DNA from: a virus
Length of the DNA: 20,279 bases
IMG/VR virus record: IMGVR_UViG_3300020186_000103
Span: 1-20,279 of that record
Strand: one strand, 5' to 3'
This document shows, piece by piece, positions 8,601 through 17,900 of this stretch (position 1 is its first letter; every line of letters starts with the position of its first letter). Under the pieces are notes generated by a model. That model was given only the letters and a program-made list of their open reading frames with translations. It did no database searches and was not told the origin of the DNA. The position numbers and the translations under genes are program-made.

Positions 8601-10542
8601 CATTACCCTCTCGTAGTACCTCTAGAACGCTAAGCTCTTCTAGTGGAACACTACTGCTCGGTGGTAGTGTATTGATGTCTAGTGCGGGTAGCTTCAGGAC
8701 TGTAGGCGGAAGTGTAACAGGTGCAGTGTTACCCGGTGAAAACGGCAGTATTTCATCGAGTTCTATGAGTCTGGTTTCTGGTGGCTTTATGGCTGCTGGT
8801 GTAATACTGTCGGGGTTCAGCGGTGTTCGCTTGCCGTTTACTGGTCTGTCACTCAGCAGTGAACGTGGCGGTAGTGGACTTGACAACGGGTCATAACCAC
8901 CATCTTCCAAGAGCTTAGCAATACGACCAGACTCGCGCGCATCAAAGGCTTGAGAGTTGCCCGGTGCTGGAAAGACGTTAGGTGTTTCCTTTCCTCTTGC
9001 AGGTAACTCAAAGTAGCCATCTCTGTAGACTTGGCTACCGAGAGGAGCATCAGGCGATGGCGGCGGCGGAATGATAGTACGTTGTGGTGGTACGGTCGGT
9101 TCAGTAGGCGGTACGACGAAGGTACCATCTGCACCTTTACGTGGCGCACTGCTAGGGAGTAACGGTACAGCCTTACGACCGGGTAACAGTCTACCTATCT
9201 GCTTAAAGATAGGTGAGAGCGGGTCATTAAGAACGTCGAGAGTGACTGCTACTGCTTTGGTAGCTTTTGCAACTCTAGTCGCTGATGTAACTTTTGCAAC
9301 TGTTGCTGCACCTCTAACAAGTTGGTTTCCAGGGATAGGAACCGCAAACATATCGATACCGGCACCAACAATACGACCAGGGTCAATGAACCAAGGAACA
9401 CGCTTATCAGTACCTCCAAGACCAAGTGGTAGGTTGTTCTTCTTTCTGTCATTTTGGTCTGATGTCGCTGAGTACTGTTTACCACGCAACGCCTGTACAA
9501 GTTGTAGCGGTTTCGTTCGGTCATCCGTGTTATGTAGTTTTGCATTACCAATAAACTCCGGTATTGCCGCTACTGCATAGTTAATAGCACCAGCAGCAGA
9601 GACGATGTTAGAAAGGACGGGCGGCAGCTTTCCTTCGAGTGCTTGTGCATCTCTACCCTGGTCACGTAAGAACCTTTGTGTAGGGGCAATAATACCAAGT
9701 TTATCAATACTCTTGAAAAGCTCTGAACCAGGGTTAAAGTTAAGAACGTCTTGTACAAAGTTTGGTAGCGTAGACACGACTCTATCCCGTGCGTTCTTCG
9801 CGTCAGCTAGAGCACCCATCGGTACGTTTTGTAACAAGCCCAAGCCGTACATGATAGCACCGCCCGTATTCTTCCCAGCTTGTCCGAACTCTCCTTTCAA
9901 AGGGTTGAAGTTTGCAGTAGCGGCACCGATACCGAGCCAGGTCATCCAGTCCCCAAACGGGTTCTTTGTGCTGTCTGGGTGATACTGGTCGTTACCTTTG
10001 CGCGTTTGTTGTGGTGCGTTTGCTGCTGCTTGCAGAGCTACTGCTGCTTGGTTCCTACCGGCTGACTCAATAAGTCCTTGTGTAATACCATCAGTTTCAT
10101 TGATGCTATTAATAGCGTTGTCTACAAAGTCGCCACTGTAGAGCGTCGGGAAAAACTCCGCATTACGTGAAGTATCGTCACTCGCTTCTGCCTGTAAGTT
10201 AATGAGGTTCTGTACGCGCGCTGTACCTTGGTCTTCTAGTCTTTCAGTCAGACGAGAAACTGGACTAGCGTTGCCCATGAGTGACTGCTGTACTTCCGGG
10301 TTAAGCGTCGGATAGCCGCCCGGGATACCACCTTCGGGGATACTCCCTTCGATGTTAGCAGCTTGAGCTATCTGTGGCTCGACGACTACCTGAGGTTGCT
10401 CGACTACCTGAGGTTGCTCCTCGACTACCTGCGGTTGAGGTGCCTGAAGAGGAGGAGGAGGAGTAGGAGGTCGAAGCTTAGGAACGTCTACTTTATACTC
10501 TGGTTGAGGTGTACCAATAAGGTTATTAAGCGAGTTAGCCAT
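5665..10542 (-). CDS. Giant virion protein with two ADP-ribosyltransferase-like segments
   Basis: A 1625-residue protein, the largest in the window. Layout: a Pro/Gln-rich N-terminus (20-60, with QPQVV repeats); weakly hydrophobic Gly/Ala segments (about 197-246, 306-333, 391-417) that could touch membrane; a proline-rich linker (477-500); a long middle part I do not recognise. A first ART-like segment (about 976-1080) has RYYHST with H980, N983, the SIGRQGI helix, QVFLHDD, Y1025 and FYINEGIT with E1056. A second (about 1336-1508) looks like the ART domain of polyvalent phage proteins: FVEVKPNVSNPLD (1386-1398) and GYDSVGLRN (1481-1489), then a short strand and LQPSKVIGI (1499-1507). The C-terminus (1555-1615) is a predicted coiled coil. 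Position after the gp15-like gene suggests an ejected core protein; the ART-like parts could modify host proteins early in infection. Domain calls are from motif resemblance and untested. Shine-Dalgarno is weak. Confidence 0.6.
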   Translation of the reverse strand: MANSLNNLIGTPQPEYKVDVPKLRPPTPPPPLQAPQPQVVEEQPQVVEQPQVVVEPQIAQAANIEGSIPEGGIPGGYPTLNPEVQQSLMGNASPVSRLTERLEDQGTARVQNLINLQAEASDDTSRNAEFFPTLYSGDFVDNAINSINETDGITQGLIESAGRNQAAVALQAAANAPQQTRKGNDQYHPDSTKNPFGDWMTWLGIGAATANFNPLKGEFGQAGKNTGGAIMYGLGLLQNVPMGALADAKNARDRVVSTLPNFVQDVLNFNPGSELFKSIDKLGIIAPTQRFLRDQGRDAQALEGKLPPVLSNIVSAAGAINYAVAAIPEFIGNAKLHNTDDRTKPLQLVQALRGKQYSATSDQNDRKKNNLPLGLGGTDKRVPWFIDPGRIVGAGIDMFAVPIPGNQLVRGAATVAKVTSATRVAKATKAVAVTLDVLNDPLSPIFKQIGRLLPGRKAVPLLPSSAPRKGADGTFVVPPTEPTVPPQRTIIPPPPSPDAPLGSQVYRDGYFELPARGKETPNVFPAPGNSQAFDARESGRIAKLLEDGGYDPLSSPLPPRSLLSDRPVNGKRTPLNPDSITPAAIKPPETRLIELDEILPFSPGNTAPVTLPPTVLKLPALDINTLPPSSSVPLEELSVLEVLREGNAIQPLVKDGTSLVSPAMVEKGEALAVIRESLEETRVKRVLRNLGQQDTTIEKGATKSFTNPNPKVDVEDVVSTLRDDVPDGFGERLAMAVDERRIQAINASLKVIKRDTAFTPEVLEHIETLVPVVPNKVFQGDVTLNEFAEQLSVPTPGMQLDVTGVKPKKRTLDQLGALARFIPGEDGLPLATSARPFKTWQQLQDRLATLTDPIYRRIFDRYGASIPEEALRGEGFRVVKRSAGLDGSPEVQALVIPPKEPQVKVVYDPSFITKRFEPTVQTKADAKEGKVVVQALVRSNWKQELTATVKATQESIGTPIVFDKITEAPVAAPGFTRYYHSTNAKNLPSIGRQGIEARGGSTFQRSVGLEGNQVFLHDDPTLTKYGNTLIAVDIPTGTVTPISAVKSGRDGFYINEGITPDNIKGVSFVGNMLERERFDSASTSFKRTRLEGLTQRIEAIQGQQAAPNVSIDKRALAYVQKELLPKTHHGKSPAVVEATQAVIDTVLKVSDDAHLSQATELRQQSIQQSLEVSTRNTLALPDVGRKELPHDYVHPDPQPPVAGVKKPAGKHIDPGTGVEINNYPTSTAEELSKTVDKKGLKAAKAQAKSMGLAYTDDIDLMRRITVFRNKMARARRGEGKALAATVNSYPDTFFAPRAPVIDTALIEDINSITMGAGTSNPRVIAKLVDTNLVDADIYATVNEMPRGQVVPGIRLESNFQTAKNQALSNVERNVMPGKEFNDNGTFVEVKPNVSNPLDAGVIATDDVRDALRRSAEATLDIGDPIERKALQTFLREVKKGKGTLQQHVNDMQAILAQRNLTAETYSTNFQKSLGKELSTMGYDSVGLRNGDGSLSVELLQPSKVIGINVEDLPPSSVTEQAAARYNADSMVALNNPESIDSAVNHEESATQLIARMSQDNYKEAQEAQEALVASVNDALEAYTKLGDEAAIEARKLALSNEADAAQRLDDLDRHLNKPSKNPCDM
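10383..10437 (-). repeat. Tandem 18-bp coding repeats (QPQVV units)
   Basis: Two exact 18-bp copies (10383-10400 and 10401-10418), then a 3-bp spacer (10419-10421) and a third, slightly diverged and shorter copy (10422-10437). They encode the repeated PQVV/EQ units in the N-terminal Pro/Gln-rich arm of the 1625-aa protein, so the repeat is part of a coding region and keeps the frame. Confidence 0.8.
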
Positions 10543-10554
10543 GCTGTTTCTTAC

Positions 10555-10785
10555 TCATTCTTGAATGGGTTGTGTATAGCCAGAGGGTACTTGAATGTTA
10601 CTCTCATGGGGAATGATAGGGCTACCGCTTTCGAGTAGCGCATCGCACATCTTACAGCCTTCTGCATACTCTGTATGTATCTCTGCACGTAGCCTAGACA
10701 TTCTACCCGCGCCCGTGTCTTCATACTGTCTACCAGCGCCCGCACCGAGAGTACTTAAGTGCCTAGCTTGCTCTTGTTCATTCAC
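10555..10785 (-). CDS. Small CxxC protein of unknown function
   Basis: A 76-residue protein starting with GTG at 10785. The start overlaps the stop of the upstream 975-aa gene by four bases (GTGA), and a good Shine-Dalgarno TAGGAG lies at 10795-10800 with 9 nt spacing, so the frame is well supported and translationally coupled. It ends 12 nt before the 1625-aa gene. The sequence is hydrophilic, with a Gly/Ala-rich part (14-28) and a CKMC motif (C44, C47) that could bind metal or form a disulphide; no second cysteine pair is present. No signal peptide or membrane segment is seen and I do not recognise a family. Being within the virion operon, it may be a small virion component or chaperone for its large neighbours; that is inference from position. 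Confidence 0.65.
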   Translation of the reverse strand: MNEQEQARHLSTLGAGAGRQYEDTGAGRMSRLRAEIHTEYAEGCKMCDALLESGSPIIPHESNIQVPSGYTQPIQE

Positions 10786-13709
10786 GACCTGTATCTCCTA
10801 CCTTGTGCTGTTCCTAACCTCTCCCTAACATAAGTTACTCTATCGACGTAGCCGTCTGATGGGTTGTAGTTTTTGTTCCTTCTAAGAATGTCTACTGCAC
10901 CACCACCACCAAAGATAGCTAAGTGAAACTCAGCAGGAGAACGATAGCCACCAGGAGGTTTGTTAGCCTTGAGGTACGATAAAACAGGTCCTAGTGTTTG
11001 CTGTGCTGGACTCATCTTTGCTATCTGTGTCGCTGTGTACCCTTGCGTACTCCCTGGACAGAACTGAATAAGACCGACGCAACCGTGAGCATTGATAACA
11101 GTGCTAGAGTGAGTGCTTTCAGTACCCATAACATCTGCTAACCAGACAGCAGGTACGCCGACCGCTGTAGCCGTTGAAGCTATTGCTTTACTGAAAGCTT
11201 TATCACCAGCTAGAGACGCATAGCCGTAGTTCGCGTTAGGGTCATTCTTGCCGTAGTCTTTAGGACTATCAGACATGTACCCATTCCTGATGGGAAGCTT
11301 ACTATTGAATGGCATCTGTGCAGAGTTATCCACGTTGTTATCCCACTTGTGGTACTTACCCCTAGTGATGTAACCCCCTGGAACAACGTAAGAGTCTTTA
11401 GTAAAGTACTGCTGACTCGCTACTGACGGGTTCGAGTTATATTGATGACTCGTGTTACCTCTCGGCTTAAAGTTGTTATTGGTTCTACTCGTGTTCTGCT
11501 GTAAGTAAGCCAACGGGTCTACGGTACCGTCAATGCCATAGCCGTCAGTCTTTCGTATCTCTAGATGTAAGTGGGCACCCGTACTCCTACCAGTGTTACC
11601 GCTTACACCGATGGTTGTACCAACGCCAACGTTTTGCCCTACGTGAGCAGACGTACCATTCAGATGGGCGTAACGATAGAACATACCATCGTTACCTTTC
11701 ACTGTAATGTACTTGCCGTAACCGGTAGGGTCATTCGCTATCTTGACTACTTTCCCGTTGACGGGGGAAAGTATTTTAGTACCTTCTGGTATGGCAATAT
11801 CAATACCAGCGTGAGAGTGGGTTCCCCTGTCTTCTTTGAAGTTATCAAAGACGTGTACCTGCGCCCCTTTTGGGAAAGGTAACAAAACAGGCTTACCTCG
11901 GTAGGTAGCAGTAGTGAAGTTAGCTGGCTTTACTGCTTGTCCTTGTGCCCCAATGAGGGGCTGTTCAAAAGGGGCGTTGTTACCATTGCCTCCCTTTGGG
12001 TTGAAATAACTGAGCGTCTGCCTACTTCCCTTCTCTGCTCCGAGTAGTTGTCTCTGTGCTGCTTGTAACTTACCGAGGTTCTTTTCCTGTCTTGTTTTTA
12101 TTTCATTGACATCACCGTTAAGCCCATAAGGTTGCAGTTGTACCTCAATGGCATTTAGCTGGTCTTTGTAAGCCTTGATAACGTCTAGCTGAGCGAGTTC
12201 GTACCTTTGCTTTGCTTCTTTAATAGTAGTGAGTTCTGCCGGTGTGAGTGGTCTTTGTTTACTGGCTGTTAAGATGCCTAGTAAGGTTGCGTCACCATCG
12301 CTCATAATGCCGGCGTTCGCAGGAGAGCCTTGCTTAGCAGCTTCTCTTACGAACTGCTCGATGTTCTGTCCTTGATAACGGGCAAGGTTAGCTTGAGCAG
12401 CAGCAGCTTGAGAACGTACCTCACCTCTCTGTAGTAGGCTCTTTTGGTAGAGTGCTGCACCGTCTACAATACTCTTACCGAGTCGTGTCTTAGACAGTTC
12501 AGGGTCATTCTTGTAGGTAGCGAGTAGAGCGGGGTTGTTAATAGCGTCCCAGGTGAGTGCGCCTAATGCATCGTTAGTCAACTCCATCTTATCAACAGAG
12601 TTAATAAAGCGTTTGTCCTCTAGCTCCTGTAATGAGTTTTGTGTTTCTTCAAAAGATAACTGATGCTTCTGTGCTGCGTCAACGCCGATGGGTTCAGCAG
12701 TTGTTTTTTGCCCGTACTTAATACCAGCTAAGCCCAACTCCGCCATGCCTTGCTCGTAACTCAACGTACCAGAGCGTATCTTATCGTTGATAACTAGGTT
12801 TTCATTGAGGTACAACTGTGCGTTAGTTAAGTTCTGCGATAGAGTCGAGTACGCCTGACTCTTTTGGTCTACTGCCTTTAGTGCTGCTCCCCATGTTGCA
12901 GAAATGACTGTAAGCTTCTGTAGTGGGTCTAGTTCAGGGTTCTGTGTTATCTCTTGGAGTAGTCCTTGTACTTCTAAAAGCGATGCCTCACCATTAGGGT
13001 TGTTCGGGTTACGAACGTTAGCGAAACTGTTACTTACCTTAATAAGAAACTTGTCCGACGTTATCTGTGCTACTGTGTCTTTTTGCTTTTGTAGCGTTGT
13101 CTGTAGTCTCTCGGCTGTCTGGTTCGCGAACGACTGAATAGGCTCGTAACCACTATTAAGTAAGCTGTCTAAGTCCTTACTAGGGATGTTCTTATACTTA
13201 CTGAGAATGTTAGTAAGCTCTTGTCTAGCAACCGAAGTGCCGCCCTCTCTCAGCGTCCTCTCTACTGCTTCGACTCTGAAAGCTCTTACTTCTTCTGTTG
13301 CTGTGGTTAGCTCTGCTGCTGCACGTAAGTCTTGCTGCTGCTTTAAGTAACCGCCTACCATACCAGCGGCTTGCTGAAAAAAGTCTGAGCCACGCTGTGA
13401 CGACGCTACCCTAGCCTTCATCGCGTCAATAGCTGCTCCTTGTGCAGAGGAGATACTTTGCCCGACAGCTTGCGCCCCTTGAAGCGTGTCATTAAGACGA
13501 CCTTGTGCCCCTTGTCTTTCGTTACCTATCTGTTGGTTAAAGCTCGTCAAACCAGCAGTGAACGTTTCGTTTGGTCTGTTGCTACCAGTGACTAGCTGTC
13601 CCGGTTGAGTAGTCGTAGGTTGGTTAGCACTGCCAACATCAGCACCAACAAACGTAAGACCGGGTGCCGCAGTGTATTGACTTTGATAGTTACCTTGTTT
13701 GTTATCCAT
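10782..13709 (-). CDS. Internal virion protein with M23 peptidase and transglycosylase-like domains
   Basis: A 975-residue protein in the place of T7 gp15/gp16. Residues 1-570 are Gln/Ala-rich helices like other ejected core proteins. Residues ~615-735 form a peptidase M23 (LytM-type) domain: HAGID (H633, D637) and HLHLE (H713, H715) are the metal and catalytic motifs, with YAHL (H682) between; the domain ends in DPLAYL (731-736). Such enzymes cut peptide cross-bridges in peptidoglycan. A Asn/Ser-rich linker follows (738-840), then a lytic-transglycosylase-like domain (842-966) with GTESTH (E864 as candidate catalytic acid) and GLIQF (879-883). In T7 only a transglycosylase is known in the core, in gp16; here both activities sit on one protein and the peptidase is added. 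They would open the cell wall during ejection. The start overlaps the upstream stop by 8 nt (ATGGATAA). The M23 call is strong, the transglycosylase moderate. Confidence 0.8.
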   Translation of the reverse strand: MDNKQGNYQSQYTAAPGLTFVGADVGSANQPTTTQPGQLVTGSNRPNETFTAGLTSFNQQIGNERQGAQGRLNDTLQGAQAVGQSISSAQGAAIDAMKARVASSQRGSDFFQQAAGMVGGYLKQQQDLRAAAELTTATEEVRAFRVEAVERTLREGGTSVARQELTNILSKYKNIPSKDLDSLLNSGYEPIQSFANQTAERLQTTLQKQKDTVAQITSDKFLIKVSNSFANVRNPNNPNGEASLLEVQGLLQEITQNPELDPLQKLTVISATWGAALKAVDQKSQAYSTLSQNLTNAQLYLNENLVINDKIRSGTLSYEQGMAELGLAGIKYGQKTTAEPIGVDAAQKHQLSFEETQNSLQELEDKRFINSVDKMELTNDALGALTWDAINNPALLATYKNDPELSKTRLGKSIVDGAALYQKSLLQRGEVRSQAAAAQANLARYQGQNIEQFVREAAKQGSPANAGIMSDGDATLLGILTASKQRPLTPAELTTIKEAKQRYELAQLDVIKAYKDQLNAIEVQLQPYGLNGDVNEIKTRQEKNLGKLQAAQRQLLGAEKGSRQTLSYFNPKGGNGNNAPFEQPLIGAQGQAVKPANFTTATYRGKPVLLPFPKGAQVHVFDNFKEDRGTHSHAGIDIAIPEGTKILSPVNGKVVKIANDPTGYGKYITVKGNDGMFYRYAHLNGTSAHVGQNVGVGTTIGVSGNTGRSTGAHLHLEIRKTDGYGIDGTVDPLAYLQQNTSRTNNNFKPRGNTSHQYNSNPSVASQQYFTKDSYVVPGGYITRGKYHKWDNNVDNSAQMPFNSKLPIRNGYMSDSPKDYGKNDPNANYGYASLAGDKAFSKAIASTATAVGVPAVWLADVMGTESTHSSTVINAHGCVGLIQFCPGSTQGYTATQIAKMSPAQQTLGPVLSYLKANKPPGGYRSPAEFHLAIFGGGGAVDILRRNKNYNPSDGYVDRVTYVRERLGTAQGRRYRS
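10795..10800 (-). promoter_or_regulatory. Ribosome binding site that supports the GTG start at 10785
   Basis: The minus strand reads TAGGAG, followed by 9 nt and then GTG. This site decides between two overlapping minus-strand frames here (the 76-aa frame and a 64-aa frame starting at 10745), in favour of the 76-aa one. Confidence 0.7.
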
Positions 13710-14883
13710 ATGTGCCTAATAGCCCGCTGTACTTACCTTCCGGTGAACGTGAAGGATGTCTACTGTTTGTTTCGTGTTGTAGTGGTGCTCCCTGCATGAG
13801 CTGTGGCTGTGTTGCTTGCAGTGGGTTATTGTTAGTCCTCGAACCGAGAGCATTATTAAAGGCACCGTAGATGCCAAGACCAGCTTGAGCGTACTGCATT
13901 AAGGAAGCACCTTTTATCTGACTCGCTTGAGACTGTAGCGCCGCCTGTTGGGAACCGAACTGACTTGCAGCAGCATTGGCTTGAGAACTAATGCCTTGAG
14001 TAGCGGTTATCTGGTTCGCTCTGTTCGTTAGAGCGTCTAAGTTAGAGGCACCTTGTAAAGACACCCGAGCGGCATTAGAGGCTTGCTGCTGTCTCACTTG
14101 CTCTGCTGCGATAGCCTGTTGGTTGAAGCTATTGACACCACGGTTATAGGAGAGGGAGGAGTCTGCATTACTACTCGCTACTCCGGCGTTGAACAAGCCG
14201 ATAGCGTTCGTTTGGTCAGCAATAGTATTAGCGTAGCCTAGCTGCTGTTGTGCTACGCTCGTGCCTTGTGCTAGTGCTTGCTGCTGTTGCTGTGCTCTCT
14301 GTAAGGCGATGTTTTCTTCTCTAGTCTGCATTTCGTTGGCTGACGTAGACATATAGGCATTGTTACCCATAAGTGCCGATGCCATACCACGCTGTGATGC
14401 TGCTGCATCCATACCATACTCTACAGCTACACCCGCCTCATTTGCTTGGTTAGCTATCTGTGCTTGTGTCTGTTGGTTCTGCGCTGATGCTTGCGCTTTT
14501 GTCCCTAGTGCCTGTTGGTTACTCTGGAACTTCTGGTTTTCTGCTGCACTCTTTTCCCCTACTGCTGTCATCTCTTGTAGGGCTAACTGTTGCTGGTTTT
14601 GAAACCCTTGCTGTGCCGCAGTCATGTTATCGATAATACTTGAGTACTCTAAACCTAGCTGCTGCTGTACGAGTAACCCTTGGTTTTGAATAGTACTTAA
14701 AGCTGCTTCGTAGTCTGCGTACTGTTGCCTTGCTTGTAGCTGTGCTTTAGTGTTTGCGTACTGTGCTTCATTAGCGAGGTTACTTGCCCTGACGCTATCC
14801 CGCTGTGCTTTAGCTTGACTGTTACTTGATGCTAGTCCCGAGAGTGTACTGACTACACCTAGAACCGGTGCTACTGCTGCCAT
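13702..14883 (-). CDS. Gp14-like internal virion protein (Q/A-rich)
   Basis: A 393-residue protein with a hydrophobic N-terminus (MAAVAPVLGVVSTLSGLASS), then a very long Gln/Ala/Asn-rich helical and coiled-coil stretch (about 25-330) and a flexible Pro/Gln-rich tail. This composition and the position between the gp12-like nozzle and the muralytic core protein match T7 gp14-type internal proteins, which leave the capsid first and help build the channel through the outer membrane. Repeated helical segments such as QQQLGLEYS and QQQLALQEM look internally duplicated. A strong Shine-Dalgarno (AAGGAG at 14894-14899, 10 nt spacing) supports the start. The gene lies 18 nt after the nozzle gene and overlaps the next gene by 8 nt. 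Assigned by composition and position, not by a diagnostic motif. Confidence 0.65.
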   Translation of the reverse strand: MAAVAPVLGVVSTLSGLASSNSQAKAQRDSVRASNLANEAQYANTKAQLQARQQYADYEAALSTIQNQGLLVQQQLGLEYSSIIDNMTAAQQGFQNQQQLALQEMTAVGEKSAAENQKFQSNQQALGTKAQASAQNQQTQAQIANQANEAGVAVEYGMDAAASQRGMASALMGNNAYMSTSANEMQTREENIALQRAQQQQQALAQGTSVAQQQLGYANTIADQTNAIGLFNAGVASSNADSSLSYNRGVNSFNQQAIAAEQVRQQQASNAARVSLQGASNLDALTNRANQITATQGISSQANAAASQFGSQQAALQSQASQIKGASLMQYAQAGLGIYGAFNNALGSRTNNNPLQATQPQLMQGAPLQHETNSRHPSRSPEGKYSGLLGTYG

Positions 14884-14893
14884 CTGTTTTATA

Positions 14894-14899
14894 CTCCTT
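14894..14899 (-). promoter_or_regulatory. Strong ribosome binding site of the gp14-like gene
   Basis: The minus strand reads AAGGAG, 10 nt before the ATG at 14883. It is the clearest Shine-Dalgarno in the late operon; most neighbours have weak or no sites and probably depend on coupled translation. Confidence 0.7.
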
Positions 14900-14901
14900 C
14901 T

Positions 14902-17900
14902 TCAAAGTGCTGAAATAACTCGACGACCTTTTGTAATGATAGGCAACTGGTAGCCAGCGAGTGAGAAGTAAGCTTCATCGTAACTAAAGATGATGAACTG
15001 AATAGCATACCCAGTGCCGATGATAGGTTGCTTAAGCAGTTGGTATTTGTTGAACGCCCTCGCAGTGGGAGCAATGTCGAAGGTAGAGTCATCCCAGACG
15101 AGAGTACTGTAGCCGTAAGCGTCATATGAAATGTCTACATCTTGCGTCGAACTGTACTGCACTAAGAAGTCGCAACCAACTCTAGTTTTATAGAGGTCTA
15201 CTATCGGCTCAGTCGCCTGTGAAGCTAGTGTGTTAACGTCATCTGCTGTGTAGGTTTCTTGCGCCTCAACGTTGCTCATAAAAGCCAGCACGTGAGTAAT
15301 GCGCTTATAGTTCCCTAGGGTACCAGCGTTAAAGACTGGTGTACTGTAGATAGCCATGTACGCTACACCGAGTTCTACTACTGCGCTTTGCCTTGATGTG
15401 ATAGTCATAAACTGCGCCGTGCCTATCGTCTGAAACGTGTAGACACCACTCAGGTCACTCTGTAGGACGTTATCGATGTAGACAATGTAGATGCTGGCAT
15501 CGAACGGTGCCGTAGTGTTGTAGAGCGCTTGACCCTCTAGTGAGTCAGCTATCGGTCGTCTTGCTGTAATGTTTAGGGTCTTGCCTACACCAGGGTCGGC
15601 GAGTAGATAAACGTTACCACTAGGGAGCTTTTTGTAGTCAACGTCAAACGTGAGTTTGATACCGTTTAAGGTAACAAGGCAGTCTTGCACGTTAGTGTAC
15701 GGCGAGATGAGAAAAGCTGTGCTCTGTCTAGTTTCGCTGTACGTCGTACTGTAACCACGTTGACCCGCCTTAGTAGTAAAGGTCACTGTTGGTAGTGCGT
15801 TCGTAGTTGGTTGTGAGATGCCTGAGCCACTGGAAGACTCTACGTAGCGTTGTCTGAAGTCGATGTATCTTGTGTCGTCGAACCTGATGAAGCACAAGTC
15901 GCTAGGTATTCCAATAGCAGACCTAAAGCGAGTACAGAGCATTCCAAAGCGAGTGCCCAAAGCTCTATCAGTATATGAACCCGCAGAAAAGCTCTGAAAA
16001 CTTCCAGGGGTATCGTACTCTGTCCACGACTCTCTAAAGGTTGAGTAAACAAAAAGCTTCCTACAGGTATAGAACTCGCCTTCGACTGGATAACCGAGAT
16101 AAACAATACGCTGTGCTTGGTCGTACTTCAGCCACGGAAGTGTCTCAAGGTTTGGGTTTAGCGTCACACCAAACTTGTCTCTTATCTTAAGTGTGCGTTC
16201 GCGTACTTGATACTCACCAGAGACTGTATACGGTACAAGGTCGAAGACACCGAAGTCACTCAGGTACATCATTGATGTGTCAGTGACGACCACACACTGC
16301 TCATTGACTAAGCCCATAGTAGCGACTGTATCTACAGCACTACTAATGGCTGAGAGTGGTTGGTTAATGCCAGCGATACGAAAGACACCACGACGTGTAA
16401 AGCAGAACAAGTTACCTTGCCACTCCTGGAAAGAGATGGCTCTATCATCGGGTGTAGAAGAGACGACGACATCGAAGGGGTCATTAGGCGTACCACTAAG
16501 GTCATCAGTTATCTGATAGTAGTTATAGAAGGAACCAGGGATAATGGTGTCTGTAACCGCTGAAAAGACGACCTGGAGCGGGATGTGAGGAAAACCCCCA
16601 AGGACTACACGACCTTGATAAAGTGAAACCTGTCTAGGGTAAAAGCCATTCAAGTAGTCAGCGAACAAGCCAATACCAAACGCTGGTACGTAGCCGCCAT
16701 CTCTGTACGGCTCACGTGTAGAGAGGGCATTAGACCCGATGTGGGTTTTATTATTATTAACGACCTCAACGAATGAGGAGAAGTTAACACCTATCTGTGT
16801 TTCCCACTCGAAGCTAAGGTACAATGCCGGAGTCGTGTTATTAAGGATAGCGACAGCATTACCAATACCATCGTCACTAAATAAGAAGTAGTCTTGTGCT
16901 ACTGGGGTAGGTCCTCCTGTACGTATTTGGTTTCGCTTTACGCCATCAACGAAGACATCAATAGCCGTCGGTACTAGCGGGATGTTGTTATTTAGTCTTA
17001 GCTCTCGCCGTCGTATCCAATAGAGTGGTAACGGTGTAGAACCACTCAAGGCACCGAAGGTAATAAAGAGACTCGACGGGTTTAGCGACTGTAGTGCACT
17101 AGGAGTATAGACACCACCATCTGAGAACCCAAACGTTGTAGCCGTGCTTGGCTTATTAGTGTTAGGGTTTGAGTAACCATTAGGCAGTGCCGCTTGGTTG
17201 TACGGAACGATATTAAAGTTATTATTGCCGCTGCGAAGCGGGTTCAAGTCTGTCCTCGCGAACAAGGGAATAGGGATACTAAGGTCTGCGTTCGTCGCAT
17301 TGTTCCTAGTCGTTATCTGGTAGTATCTGTTACCTTGCCAGCGCATTGCCTCAGCCCACCACGCCCAAGTAACGATACAGATATCGACTACACGAGTACC
17401 TGTTGCGAGAGTAATGTTACCGACTGTGAGGTTGCCAGCAGAATAAGAGAAAGATGGGTTTGTCTGTCTGACTCTATCGACGTAAACCACCATGTTCTCA
17501 GTAGCCGCGTGGACATACCGAGTCAACGTGTCAGGGATGACGATAGACGTTGCTGGACTACCCAGAGTGGTAGTAGTCTGCTGCTCGGCAAACTTAAGCT
17601 GCACTGGTTTATTCACACCAGTGAACAGAAGTAGTCTTGGTTCTACTTCAGAAGTCCTGACGAAAGATGGCTTCACAAACTGAGCAGCACTGGTAAAGAC
17701 TGATGTCTTACTCATAATGATGGTGGCTACATCATTAATGACCTCAAACAGAAACAGTGTGCTCCCACTCTTAACCACTACATGGTTGTAACCCAACCCA
17801 GTAGTGAAAGGCATCATCGAAGCCCCTTGTGTTGACGTGACGCTGTTGTAGAGTAAGTAAGTACCTCGACGCTTATTGACGTTTCCACTAATGTCTACAG

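Noticed and set aside
10448-10470. GGAGGAGGAGGAG as a strong Shine-Dalgarno or regulatory repeat
   Set aside because: On the plus strand it precedes no supported gene; on the minus strand it is the proline codon run of the 1625-aa protein.
10551-10745. 64-aa minus-strand frame overlapping the 76-aa gene
   Set aside because: It has no ribosome binding site, while the 76-aa frame has a good one and a coupled GTGA start. Both cannot easily be real over the same bases.
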